A stretch of 64,000 nt of DNA, from positions 59,998,861-60,062,860 of the forward strand of contig CM031860.1 of NCBI GenBank assembly GCA_018697195.1, read 5' to 3'. A model generated the notes under the pieces. It was not told where the DNA came from. It worked only from the letters and a program-made list of their open reading frames with translations, and ran no database searches. Made by a program: the position numbers and the translations under genes. Below are positions 1 through 11,450 of this stretch, piece by piece. Numbering within the stretch: position 1 is the first letter of the stretch; each line of letters begins with the position of its first letter. This DNA is from Certhia americana (lineage: Eukaryota > Chordata > Aves > Passeriformes > Certhiidae).

Positions 1-3000
1 CAACAACATTTCTGCATTGCCCAACAGCCCTACATCACTCACCCCTTGTTGGAGCAACACTGGTGACAGGATTGGACTTGTGTTAGCTTTGACCTCTCCT
101 TGTTTATATCAATCTACAACTGTCTTTTCCCCTCTCACGCTGTATTTTTTTTATAACATATGGTATTTCAGCTGTAGGGCTAGAAAGCCAGATGTCCTCA
201 GCTCTTTTGGTCAATACAATCAGTTATGCTGCCAATCATGAGCCCTTTAAACCCTGCTACATGAAATTACAGTGAGTTTGCGCTCATATCCTTAGTCTAA
301 ACCTATTTAACAGACTCATAATGATGCTCTAAAACAATATCTGTTCCTCGCCCAGTCATACACAAACTGCTGTATTTCAGTTGTTAAGTAATGGACAAGC
401 AGTGAAGCAGCTGTTGGAACATCGTGCTGGATTTGTCTCTCTCAAACTGAATGACAGAATTTGCCAGGTCATTTAATCAATTTCATACTGATTTAAACTA
501 GATAAAATCAATCATCTTAGCTCATGGCTTTGGTAGCTGGAAAGATTGTGTCCTCTGCGTTGCAATGCCATACTTGAAATACTTTTTGTGTTATAAAGGA
601 AAAGATCCTTCCCAGAGTTCACAACATAGCAACCCAAACCCTGCTAAACTGCTGCATGCAAGACAACTAAAACTGTAATTCTGAAATGACCAATTTGTAA
701 ACTAAGAGGCTTTGTGGAGTGATCAATCAAAATATGATTGGCCAAAAAAACTGAATGGCCAGTTTTCATCAAAAGTGAGTTAAGATAACCTAATCGATAG
801 GGATTAAATTATAATCTTATGAAACAGGGAAAAAAATCCATACAGTGTTTAGAGCTAATCATTTTTTGTGTCTGTATTTTAATAAACCATCTGGTTTCTC
901 TATTTCACTGGCAAAACATGCACTGAGAAATTAAAACCAAAAAAAAAAAAAAAAAAAGGGACGTTCCATTCTCTATCTACAATTTAAACCAAGCTCAATC
1001 TAGGTTATATTTACAAGACCTTAAAGCATTGTAGTGTTTTGAAAGGAGGGTTGCAAACTTCGATATGCACAGGGGATCATGAAGGTGTGAGGAGAAGGAA
1101 GAAAAAATAACTTGCCTAATTAGTGTGACTTTGGGAGCCAACATCTGTAGCCTTTCATTGAGCAGGGTTTTCTTTTGGATATAGTAAATTTTGCCCAATT
1201 CAAAACTTAAAGAACAGCCATTCAGAGCCAATGTGCCCACTCTGAAGATCAAGACATGATGTTGGCCAAAAGGGGAGGAATGTACTCGTCTAATATTCAA
1301 GCACAGGAGTGCACTCTTAGGTGCCCAGCCTCTTTGTCTGTGGTTGGCAGGAGTCACATTTGGATACTTTGGTTGCCTTTATGGTGGGAATTTGTGGGGA
1401 TCTGTGTGCCCCAGGGTGACCTCAGCAACTCATGCAGGCAGGCATGGGTTTCCAAGCCACATATCAGAGCTTGGTGTGCTTTTCCTATTTAATTTGATAC
1501 TTTTCCTCAATGTGGACTTCATAAGTCTGTACTGCCTCCTGCATGCTTCATAAAGTCCACATCAGGGCCACACTCCAGAACAATTGAGTGCACTTTATGA
1601 AGTGCAAATTGGCTATGCAAGCTTTATTAAGTATACAAACCTGCTATTAATGTCTAATCACTCCCCAACAAATTCATCGTGCTACTCAAAAGCATTGTTT
1701 TTCACCACGTTCAGCAGCTTAAAATCATTTTTGCTTTCCAATTTCAGCATTTTAATGCTTCATGAGCCAAATAAAACTAAGAAAATGTCAATGAGGTGAG
1801 AATACCTCTGTTGTTTGACTCCCTTGGTGCAAGTATTCAAACACATGGCTTGGTTTACCTCAAACTGTGCAGAGAATTCCCATCATGGTGTTGGGACTAA
1901 ATCTGCATAAAATTTGAGGCACATAGATTTTGATGAGTTGAATCAGGGGCTGGGAATTTTTTCAAAACATACATTCAGTAGTGAGGAGGCTAATGCCTTC
2001 TTAAAGATTAACATCTGGAACCGGATTCCCAGGAGAATGTAAAACAAATTAAATCTTCTACTCTTAGCACCTTGAAGATGCATTTTTGTTGTCCATTGAT
2101 ACTTCTAAATCTTTCCTACAGACATTTCACAGACTTACAGACATTTGCTTGTAGGCATGTACAGAACAATTGCCTTAGTCTAGAAAGCCATGAAGTGAAA
2201 AGAGTTTAACTTAAATGTGAGTTTTCTCCATCTCAGACAAGTCCTCTAACTCATCTGGCTGTGGAGTAATAGTGAGAAAAGACACAATTCTTCCAGGCTA
2301 ATCTTGTGCTAAGCCCAGTATGGCAGATATGTCTGGAGAATGCAACCACATGTGGCCTTGAAGCCAAGTTAAAAGGTTGGATTCTTCTCATTTTTCATTG
2401 TTGCAAACTCTGTGCTGACTTTCTTGGCATTTTCCAGACTTAGAAAACTCTGAAGTATCTTCAATAACAAACATTCAGATAAATTTGTAAGTCCTCAGAA
2501 AAACTGTGAGTATACTGCAAATCACAGCATAGATCCCTTTGAAGCTCCATGCAGTCTGCTAATGCCTTTTTGTAATATATTTTTGTTTAAAATATATTTT
2601 TGTAAGACTGGATGGCATATGACTGCACTTTGTGATTAGTGAATTTTTGGTGTTTGAGTATCTTCAATTCTCCATAGTTTTGGGTTTCCATTCCACAGGA
2701 CCATTTAATCTGCTCTGGCTATCTGAAGGTGTTTCTTTCAAGTTGGTAACCAGAATCTAAGGCCATTCCTTGCTGTCTGCTGCTTGTCTCTTCCAGTAAC
2801 CCTTAATTTTTCTGTTTCCTCTGTCTTACTGCTGAAGGCTCTGTGCATTCTGTGGGTGTGGTAGCCACACAGACACAGCACCATTCTTGGTGTGCAGCTC
2901 TGGTAGTTGTACTCAATTCTGAGGCCCTGGTTAAAATTATATTTGAAGGAGAGGAAAACCTTCAGGTAAAGCATCAGGAGACCTTGGGAACATCATCTTA

Positions 3001-3629
3001 CCTGGATGGTCAAGGGGCTGGTGTTGTTGTTATTTATGAACAGAAACTCACAGACTTTAAATAAGTTTATCAGAAGGTTGAAAAGAGGAATTTTTTATTA
3101 ACAAAATGGAGTACTTTATAAAAGGTACTTTGCTAAGTAAAAAGCGATTGGTGAATGGGAATACTACTTTTTTTATTACCATTGGCTAAGTAAGAGAAAC
3201 AATATATTTTATGTTATGAAAAACAAGGATGAAAAACACCACCTGTTGTTTTGAGAAAGAATATTGTTTGGCAAATATGTTTACACAATTTTTCTTGGGA
3301 AAGTGAGAAGGTTTCCCTGGGAAAGAAAAGATCTTGACAGGCCTTCAACTATGAAGTTTCAGAGACACAGAATTGTCAGTCCCACGGGCTGGAGATCATG
3401 AAGTGTGAGAAGAAACAGAAATGGCAAAGGGAGATCTTGCTGCAACAAAATTGGGGGTATGGAGAGCACAAACCTGGAGTCCTGTGGTCATGGACTTGAG
3501 CTGAAAGAGAATAAATTCTGATAAGATAAAAGGAGAAGAATTTTCACCATGAGGTGGATTACTCATGAACACAGACCTAGAGAGGTTTGCAAACACCAGC
3601 TTTGGATGGATATATGCAAAACTCAAAAA
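1..3629. other. Unique non-coding DNA, no gene seen
   Basis: AT-rich sequence with no recognisable gene. It holds a 19-base poly-A run at 939-957 and open frames up to 120 codons (995-1357, minus) that show no domain, signal peptide or homology I recognise. A 48-base segment at 1748-1795 has exon-like borders and is treated as a finding. I see no promoter or RNA gene. Confidence 0.6.
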
Positions 3630-3722
3630 GTCCCTGTATAGGCTGATCTAGCTGGACTTGCTCTGAACTCTTTTTTGGGCTAGATTATGTCCTGTCAACC
3701 CATATACTTTTCTATGATTGTA
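3630..3722 (+). repeat. Degenerate CR1 LINE 3' tail (possible)
   Basis: The stretch ends in tttctatgattgtat, close to the octamer-like end of CR1. It is preceded by a divergent match to the CR1 3' untranslated region: a 'ggctagattatgtcctgtcaaccc' type run, compared with the usual 'gactagatgat...ccttccaaccc'. The 5' limit is uncertain. If real, it is an old, heavily mutated and strongly 5'-truncated copy in plus orientation. It could also be a chance match at the terminal motif. Confidence 0.4.
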
Positions 3723-6534
3723 TAAGGAAAAAGAAATTCAGTATTTACCAAGAACAGAATTACACTGAGTACTATACAGAGAAAAGTGTTTTGTAGATTG
3801 GAAAGTTTATGCTCCAAATAAACCAAAGTCTTGTGTGTGTGTGTAGGGACTGGGGTTGCACTGAGTGAAGTGATTTGCTGATCTTCTACTGAAATTCAGT
3901 GATGGAAGAAGAAAGTTTTATCTCAGTCTCATTCTTTCCACTGTCAGGGTTCAGACCATGGTGAGCAGGAAGCAAGGTTACACAGATGGAAGGATTGCAA
4001 GAGTCAGATGAATGTTTGGGTTCTTTCACTTACAAAAGATATTTTTGGCTATGACATTTTGCAGTAGTTAAGGAAAAAGTCCCACTTGCAGCAGTATGCT
4101 ATCCAGATAGACACCCTATCATTGTTACAAGAACCATTTCTTATAAAGATGCAAAAAAGTCTTTCTATTTCTGTAGTTTCCTCTGCTCACTCCAGGCTAG
4201 TGCTGCGCGGTGGGCTACAAGTCATTTTTCTGTAAAATCCCTAAATATCCCTATGTTTAAGCAGTTCTAGTGTTACAGGATGTGAGAATAAGTTAGTTTG
4301 CAAAAATTATTTGAAAAAAGTAGCTCTCTATATGTTCTCTCTCAATGGAACACAAATTAAAATATAGTGAGAATATTGAATAACTAATATCCTAAGAGAT
4401 TCACAGTGGCTTGCAAAAGAAGACAAATAAAAAATGACCCCTTTACATATATGATGCATTCTGAGTCCTCCACCCTCCCTTTAATAATTAGAAACATGGT
4501 TTCACTGATACACTTTACAAAACCATTCTGGGGATTCATGAATTTAAAAGGAAAAAAAATAAACTAGATGTGAATAATTCATAGTTAAATAGCTCTGGGC
4601 CAAGATATTGCTTCAGTATTTCCAAGTATGCAGGTTTTATTATTCTCTTAAAGTATGAATAAAAACAAGGTTGTTTTATCACACTTGGACTAATCAATGA
4701 TATGCCCGAAGCACAGTTGGCAGTAAATGATCCGTTTTAGTTTAAAACATTATTTAAATCGATGTGTATTGTAAGGGAGTCATAAAAATCTTCAAATTAA
4801 AGGGTTTTGAGCCATAAAAATAAGTAATATTTTTAAGGGTTTTTTAAGGCAGTAATGTTTTCAAGTAAATAGGAGATGGGCCAAGCAGCTCCCTCTGAAT
4901 TACCCTTCATCAGGTTTTCACACCCTATTAAGGTAACCTTCATGAAATATCTTTACATTACACTTCATGATGTAATTTGAATGCATTAGAATTAATTTGC
5001 CAATAAACTGCAGGGAGAATATGGAATATGCTACCCCTAAAAACTTATGAACTCTCTCTGTTTAGCTTGGGCCACATACATGAGGGTTTCCAATGTAAAG
5101 TTTGCAGATAAAAAGCGACCCATGCAACTACAGGAGTGAGCTCTTAGCCTGAGGAGGTAGAGCTGTAGGTCTGTTCTCTGAATTCAGGGGTTTTAGTTTG
5201 CTCCCTGAACGCCAGACACTGGGATACCAGTGAGTCAATGATGGCTTTGTGGACAACTTTTTAAAAAATATTCCTTTACTACCCCAGGTAGGTTCCTCCA
5301 TGGTTTTTTTTTTTAATCCAGCCAGTTTTCAACAAAGTATGCTGTGGTATCAGTCTACCACTGAGTCCTCTTCATGCCTAAAGCAAGGGTTACCTGTTGT
5401 AGAAGATCCAACATGACCCTTGGCAGGACCCTATGGATGAGTTTTAGGCAATGTGAGCTCACTTAATGGCATCAGATGTCTTGGACATGTGAGAAAAGAT
5501 TCTCAGGGCAGTGCCCTTTAGGACAGGGATTTTTGCCTTGTCCAGTTCTTTTATACAGATATTTAAGGCTGCTTTTAATACCTGCCACTCTGATGCTGAG
5601 GATCTAACACAGCAGCCAGAGAATCACCCGAGGCAGCAGAGGAGAGAGGTTTTGAAGTTTCCTCATTCTTTACTTCCAACTCTCATTTCCATTTGCTGGC
5701 AGCTTCTCTGTCTGCAGTTCTAGAGAACCTCTCATTGCAGGTTTTGGTTCAAAGGCAATGAATGTTCCATATGTGTCATGTCAGACATGCCATACTGAGG
5801 TTTGAAGTCCATCCACCAAAGGTGAGACTTCCAGAGTTTATTCCCACTGCCTTTGATTATAGGCAACAGGATCAAATGGAAATACTGACAACAGGATGTA
5901 TTTCATAGTGGAAAAACTGGCATGTGTTATCGCACAGTCCTCATAACTACTATTTTCTTTTAAAAAGTTATGTAAAATATATGAGCTAAGTACATCGAGA
6001 GCTGAGTTCTTCTAATCCTCAGTATTTTATGCAAACTAATTGGCAAAAAAACCCAGCTCAGCAAGAAATCTTTCTCACTGAGGAGGATCAGAACTCCTGA
6101 TGTTTGGATATGTCCAAATATCAGGAGGCAAAATTCCATTTTGTAGGATTTCCATTCTTTAGTGGAAAGAAAACAGAGAGATCCTTTAGAACCAGGACTA
6201 TTCTCACAAGATTTCTGATTTATTTACAGACCCAAGAGTTCTGCATCACCAGAATGGAGCTCAAAGTCTGTCTTCTTCCTACAGGACATTTTCTATAGTT
6301 CTCTTACAGCACAACCAATTCCCATAGGATTGAGGTCTTGCAACATCCTGTTTGTAAGAGACAGTGGAGACATGTGAAGACATGGCAAAGCTTCTTGGCA
6401 TTTATTCCTTCTCTGTGCCTGAGGGCCATCTCTGATAACCTCAAAGCCAGAATTTAGACAGGGACAAGGCACTCAGGGCTGAGCTCACCAAACCACAGCA
6501 AGCTGACCTGTCTTACTGCTCTCTGAGGGTGCTG
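3723..6534. other. Unique non-coding DNA
   Basis: No gene recognised. A short TG run lies at 3832-3844. The block around 4900-5010 is AT-rich with clustered homeodomain-type cores and resembles a conserved non-coding element (see findings). The open frames at 5511-5723 and 6104-6298 carry no domain I recognise. Confidence 0.55.
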
Positions 6535-6620
6535 TAATTTCCCAGCTTTGCTGGAAACCTGGGTTTCACCACTTGCCCAAGGTCCCCCAGGAGCTGATGG
6601 CAGAACAGGCAGCTGAAGCT
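6535..6620 (-). repeat. Ancient tRNA-derived SINE relic (MIR/CORE-like)
   Basis: The run 'cacttgcccaaggtc' followed by 'ccaggagctgatggcagaaca' matches the reverse complement of the core of amniote MIR-type SINEs. In the forward direction these read 'gctctgccac...ctgtgtgaccttgggcaagt'. Upstream, 'atttcccagctttgctggaaacctgggttt' fits the 'ccccattttacag..gaaactgagg' part of the same family. Orientation is therefore minus. The exact family (MIR, MIR1_Amn or a sauropsid SINE) cannot be decided by eye. Such relics predate bird radiation and are inactive. Confidence 0.55.
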
Positions 6621-8136
6621 CAAAGGAAATTTGATTATGCTGCCTTGGGCAGAACAAAGGGCTGGAAATTGAGAATAGGTAAAATTTGAGGTGGGAGATA
6701 CTTGGAGTCACCCACTCTACTCTTTTCTAGGATGGAATTTTGCCATTGTCTGTTCAATAGGTTTGAAAAGCTGTAAGGCCAAATTTTACTACATTTGTGC
6801 AGTTATTTTTCCTCATGCTGAAGGCAAAAAGAGAAGAGAAGGCTGGATGTGTTTTATGCAGCCTTTGTAAGGGGCCACAAATCTGGATCCTGACTTAGTC
6901 AGGCCAGTGGGAAATGTCAATGAAGCCACTGCTGTGAGCATCCCCTGGCCAGTCTCACCTTGGTTCTTCTTCAGGTGCCTTCTCCTATTCCCAACTCTAG
7001 CCAAGCACTTCCTTATTTTACCGCTACAGTCCCCTTATCTAGAGGATGCTCTGGAGGATTCTTTTGGAGGATATTTTCCTTAAAAAGAAATGCATGACCA
7101 GAGTAGAGAGCTGATTCTCCATTTTCTTGTTCCTCTGGCAGAAAAATCTTGGCACTATCTTGAAGGAACATATTATGTTTCCAGTGAAAGGAAATGATTC
7201 CAGTCATTCTCAAGTAATCCCTCTTATCCACTACTGCATTAATACTACAGGTCCTTAAAAAGAAACCATCTAACTTTTTTTGGCTAAAATGGAGCCACTG
7301 AATAAGGAGACAGGAAATTAGAGTTTTTTTTTTTTTTTATTTTATTTTGGATTGCAGGAGAAGCTATCTCCTCACACTCACTGCCAGAAATCCTGAGAAA
7401 AATTTCAAACTAATAAATAGCATTATTCTTATTGAAAATTTTGCAAAAATATTTGGCAGTAAAGAAAGGCCAGTGATAGATTCTTTAGAGCATAAGGTTT
7501 AAAATGGAAAGTCTGACACATTCTTCAGCTATAATAACACAAATGGGATCACTATAATTTTCAGTTCTGATTATATGTTACAAAATCACTGCCAAATACC
7601 CATATATTCATGAGCCTGCAGAAAACAATCTGCAAAAAGAAATATGGAGAACTACTGAAGAAAGTACAGGCAGCTGTAAATGTAGGAAATATAATGATAA
7701 ATCCAAACCTAAAATCAAGATACTGTTGATAAGTAGTCAGAGGAATTTCACTCATACCCTATCAAATTGAATTTAATCACTGACAATTTCCATTATCTAA
7801 GAATACAGTGATTTATTTGCAGACGTTCTAAGACAAAAAGCTTTTCTAAGATGGGATTAATTTTGAGAAGATAAGTATTAAGCAGGAAAGAAATTATAGG
7901 GGTGTTATACCCAAACCGCATAATATAAACTATGGAAATTCAGACTCAAGGTTATATCAAGGAGAAGAAACCAAGTCCTAAAAATTCATTAGTTTCAGTT
8001 ACATGAAAATTAATAATTTTTCCATTGGAAAAGAGATATTTTGTTGACAGAACAGTTCAGAATACTGGGATTAAACAAAGATAAAGAGAAGATAAGGAGA
8101 GCTGGTTTAGCATGAATGCAGAACAACTGCTAATGC
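6621..8136. other. Unique non-coding DNA
   Basis: No gene seen. A T-rich run lies at about 7325-7345. The minus-strand frame at 6813-7004 happens to contain a good donor-like AAG|gtgaga at about 6960, but it has no polypyrimidine acceptor upstream on that strand. Confidence 0.55.
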
Positions 8137-8144
8137 TATCTATC

Positions 8145-8238
<94 letters not shown>

Positions 8239-8244
8239 TCTATC
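8137..8244 (+). repeat. Compound tetranucleotide microsatellite (TATC)n(TGTC)n(TATC)n
   Basis: A direct count gives 15 units at 8137-8196 (all TATC except one TATT at 8153-8156), six TGTC units at 8197-8220, and six TATC units at 8221-8244. That is 27 units and 108 bases. The inner TGTC block is in register with the flanks, so it probably arose by an A-to-G transition within a TATC array followed by slippage expansion. Arrays of this length and purity are normally polymorphic in length. Confidence 0.97.
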
Positions 8245-11200
8245 ACTTCATGATGAATTGATTGATTGTGAGACTGCAAAACAGGAGTAATAAATCGGCC
8301 TCTTCCCATGAGGTTTCATATTCCTTTGTAACTGCCTGTAGTTAGAGTTTGCAACAGTTTTGCTGTTAAAAGTTGGAGCCCTCACCTCTTTGTGGGCAGA
8401 AATGTGCAGTAAACTTCTAATACAGATTTCTGTAAATTGAGATAAATATCCTTGCAAATGTAATTAGACACATAAAAAAAATATAAGGAGAGAAAAATTT
8501 TCCAGTGTGAATGGGCAGAAATTAATGGTTTAAAATTAATTAATTACATTATTTTGAACAAAATTCTCTCTGGATTGCAACTGTCCTTGAGTGCTTGAAG
8601 TTTCCTCTAGACTGCCACATTTGCTTTTCATATTTTTCTTCTGTCAGCCTGTAATTTCATTTCAGTCTGTATTGGCTTAACAATGACCATCCTTAAAAAG
8701 AGGAATGTGGGCATAGGAATGTGACTCAGTGTTTAGGACATTGTAATTATGCAGCTGAACCATTGCCTATGCATTGGTGGCCCTCCTAATTAGAGTAATT
8801 AGTAGAAAACACAGACTTGAAAATTAGGATAAGGACCATATGAGATATGGTCATCCATTTCTCCCTATGTGATATCTGTGGCGAGGTTTGAATTAAAATT
8901 ATTAATATCTCTGTGGGATGATTTTCTACATGTAGGTAATGCACAGGGTCTGTTTTTCACTAATATGAATTCCTGAACCTTCCTGCAGCCTGAAAGCCCA
9001 TTTCCAAAATTTCCATTTCTCCTTCCTGCATGACTGACTGTGTCTGCTTATGTGAATACTGCTTGTAGAAGCACCAAACACTGAAATTCTCAAGCAAAAT
9101 ATGTGTTTTAATAGCTGCAATTATTGCAGAGCTGTAAACTTTGGTGGGGCTCTGCAGCTGGAAGTTTTCGAATTTTCCAAAGAGTCAAGTTGAATGAAGT
9201 TTTGTCTGATGGGTAAAAAGATCTCACCATTTTACAGGGTAAAAGAGAAGTACCAAGGAAAAAACCCTCATGATTCTGAATTTGGGGACTTGAAAGGTTG
9301 TGCTGGCATGTAGCAAGACCTCTTTTCTTATTTCTTTTTGGAAGCAGAATTGGGCTTGTGCCTCCAGCACACTTCATTAAAAAGGTACTCAGATTTTCAT
9401 TGGAAGGTGAGGAGCCTGCCAGATACTAGCATAAAGGCATCTCACTTATTTTACTAAAAGTGTTGCTGTTTAATATCAGCTCTTCAAATGGTCTTGCACT
9501 GAATTGCCCAAGGACATCCAATGCCTGTGGGAAAGTCCTGAGGTGTTTTTGACTCTCTTCTTCTCTCTGCAACACAACGAGCCCTGCAAATCACTGCTGT
9601 TTGGGAGCCAGAAGGTTATGCATAGAGAAACTTCCTCCTGAACAAACCCACCAAAAAATGGAATGTGCACAGAGACCTGGAGAATGACTCTTCTGGTTTT
9701 CCCTGGCTGCTTTTGAGGCTGCAAGCATTTTCATACCAGTGATGAAATTCCAGAAACACTTCTGAGTTTGACTGGCATAGATCCTTTAGTGCCCACTTTT
9801 TCAATACATATAAAAGTACTGGAGAAGCCAGACCTCTCCACATTTCTTTTAAAATAGTGGTTTTGGGGAACGCTCTGTTTTAACTTTTTATCTTGGGCAT
9901 TTTTCAGAAAGAATTGGAGATGCACGTGCTAGTTTTGTATCCTTGACCAGTCTGAAACAAAGCACCCCTCCCTCTCTCTACTGGGTTGTGTAACCTATGG
10001 AATAAGCTTGCTTCCTGAATATTGTCATAAAATATGTCCTTCCAGCCCTCTTCTAGTGATGATAACATACAGAAAGGAAAAGAAAGTTTTCAAAGTGAAG
10101 AACAGGGGATTTTGTGAGGGGCAGGTGATGCTCCAGAACCAGGTGCAATGAAGAAAGGTGGGTCTGGAAGAAGGTGGGGGTGGATCCTCTGCATGGCAGG
10201 ATATTCATCTGAGCTGATGTAGCTGAAGGGGGCATCTGGCCAGCATGCTGTGGGGCTGTTTATAGTCCATGAATCTGGACTTGAAAATCATCCAAAGATC
10301 AGCCCTAAACACAGCGGTGATCTTATCGTTCCTGTATTTATGATTTCATGAAGTTGTAATCAGCTGAACAAGGACAGCATCTTCCATGGAAAGGAGTTAA
10401 AAGCTTCTGGTTATTAGATTTGGGACTTTAAAGCAGAGAGCACTGCTACACTGGCTACACTATTATCTCTTGGCCTGAAAGGAAAAATCTGCTGCTCTCA
10501 GAGACCCACAAACTGGTATATCAGCTGAGCCACCATACTCCTTGGTCTGGCAGCAAAAATAGCCATGGGAGGCAAGAAATGCCAACATTTAAATCTGGGC
10601 AATGTGCAAGCAGCTAGTGCTAAACCATTCTGGGGGGAATGATGTGAAAAGGTGTGAAAAGCTTCTAGACAAATATTCTCAAAAAACCCAGATCTCTATG
10701 AATAATTCTCATGTGTTGTCTCTACTGGAGACTCAGAAGCAAATGAAAGATAGTGATAAGTACTCAAATGATTTTTAAATTACTATGAAATTTTTAAAAA
10801 ATGTTGTAATTATCTTCCATTTCTATGAGTTCTAGAATGATTAAGTCTACCATGAGACTATCACCTCAAAAGCTGTGTGTAGTAGAGGGTTGTGTTTGGT
10901 GTAATTGCGTTTTGTGTTCAGTCTCATCCCTTTGAGTGCAGAAGGGGAGAACAAGGGATCATCTCCAGCATGATTATCAACAGATTAAAAAAAAAAAAAA
11001 AGCGAATTCTGAATAAAAATATAAAAAGAGGGAGAAGCGTGTTCTTTTCATCTTTGAAAAGGAGGAGGGAGATGCTTTAGAGTGGAGTTTCTAAGACAGA
11101 AGAAGCAGGCTCAGCTTACTAAATTAATTTTGGAGGACAATCCTGAACAGTAACACTCAGGAAATAAACTTTTGCTGCTTTTTGGTCTCAGCTTGCAGAG

Positions 11201-11388
11201 TTGGATGCCTGGGGAAATCCTAAATGACAGCTGGGGGAGGAGACTGGTTTATGTGCTCTCCCTGGGTCCTGTTTCCAACTTAATCATCATGCATTTCACT
11301 GTTGCTTCACTGAGATGAAATCTACTCATCTTTAAACTGCTTGATGGTAAGACTTGTTAGAAATTAATCTCCAAAGTTCAAGGCACCC
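8245..11388. other. Unique non-coding DNA
   Basis: No gene recognised. Contents worth noting are an enhancer-like block at about 8695-8810, a 39-base exon-like segment at 9368-9406, and a poly-A run near 10986-11000. Several overlapping minus-strand frames of 60-90 codons between 8926 and 10235 have no recognisable domain. Confidence 0.55.
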
Positions 11389-11450
11389 TTTTTTTTTTTT
11401 TTTTTTTTTTTTTCTTCTGGGAGTAATGAATGCCAGTAAAATGATTTATT
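11389..11450 (-). repeat. Possible retroposed mRNA 3' end (poly-T with AATAAA on the minus strand)
   Basis: A pure run of 25 T occupies 11389-11413. Read on the minus strand it is a poly-A tail, and an AATAAA hexamer (TTTATT at 11445-11450 on plus) lies 31 bases before it, about the spacing of a natural cleavage site. This fits the 3' end of a reverse-transcribed transcript inserted in minus orientation. I do not recognise the parent sequence upstream (above 11450), and I found no flanking direct repeat by eye. A simple poly-T expansion is the alternative. Confidence 0.35.
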
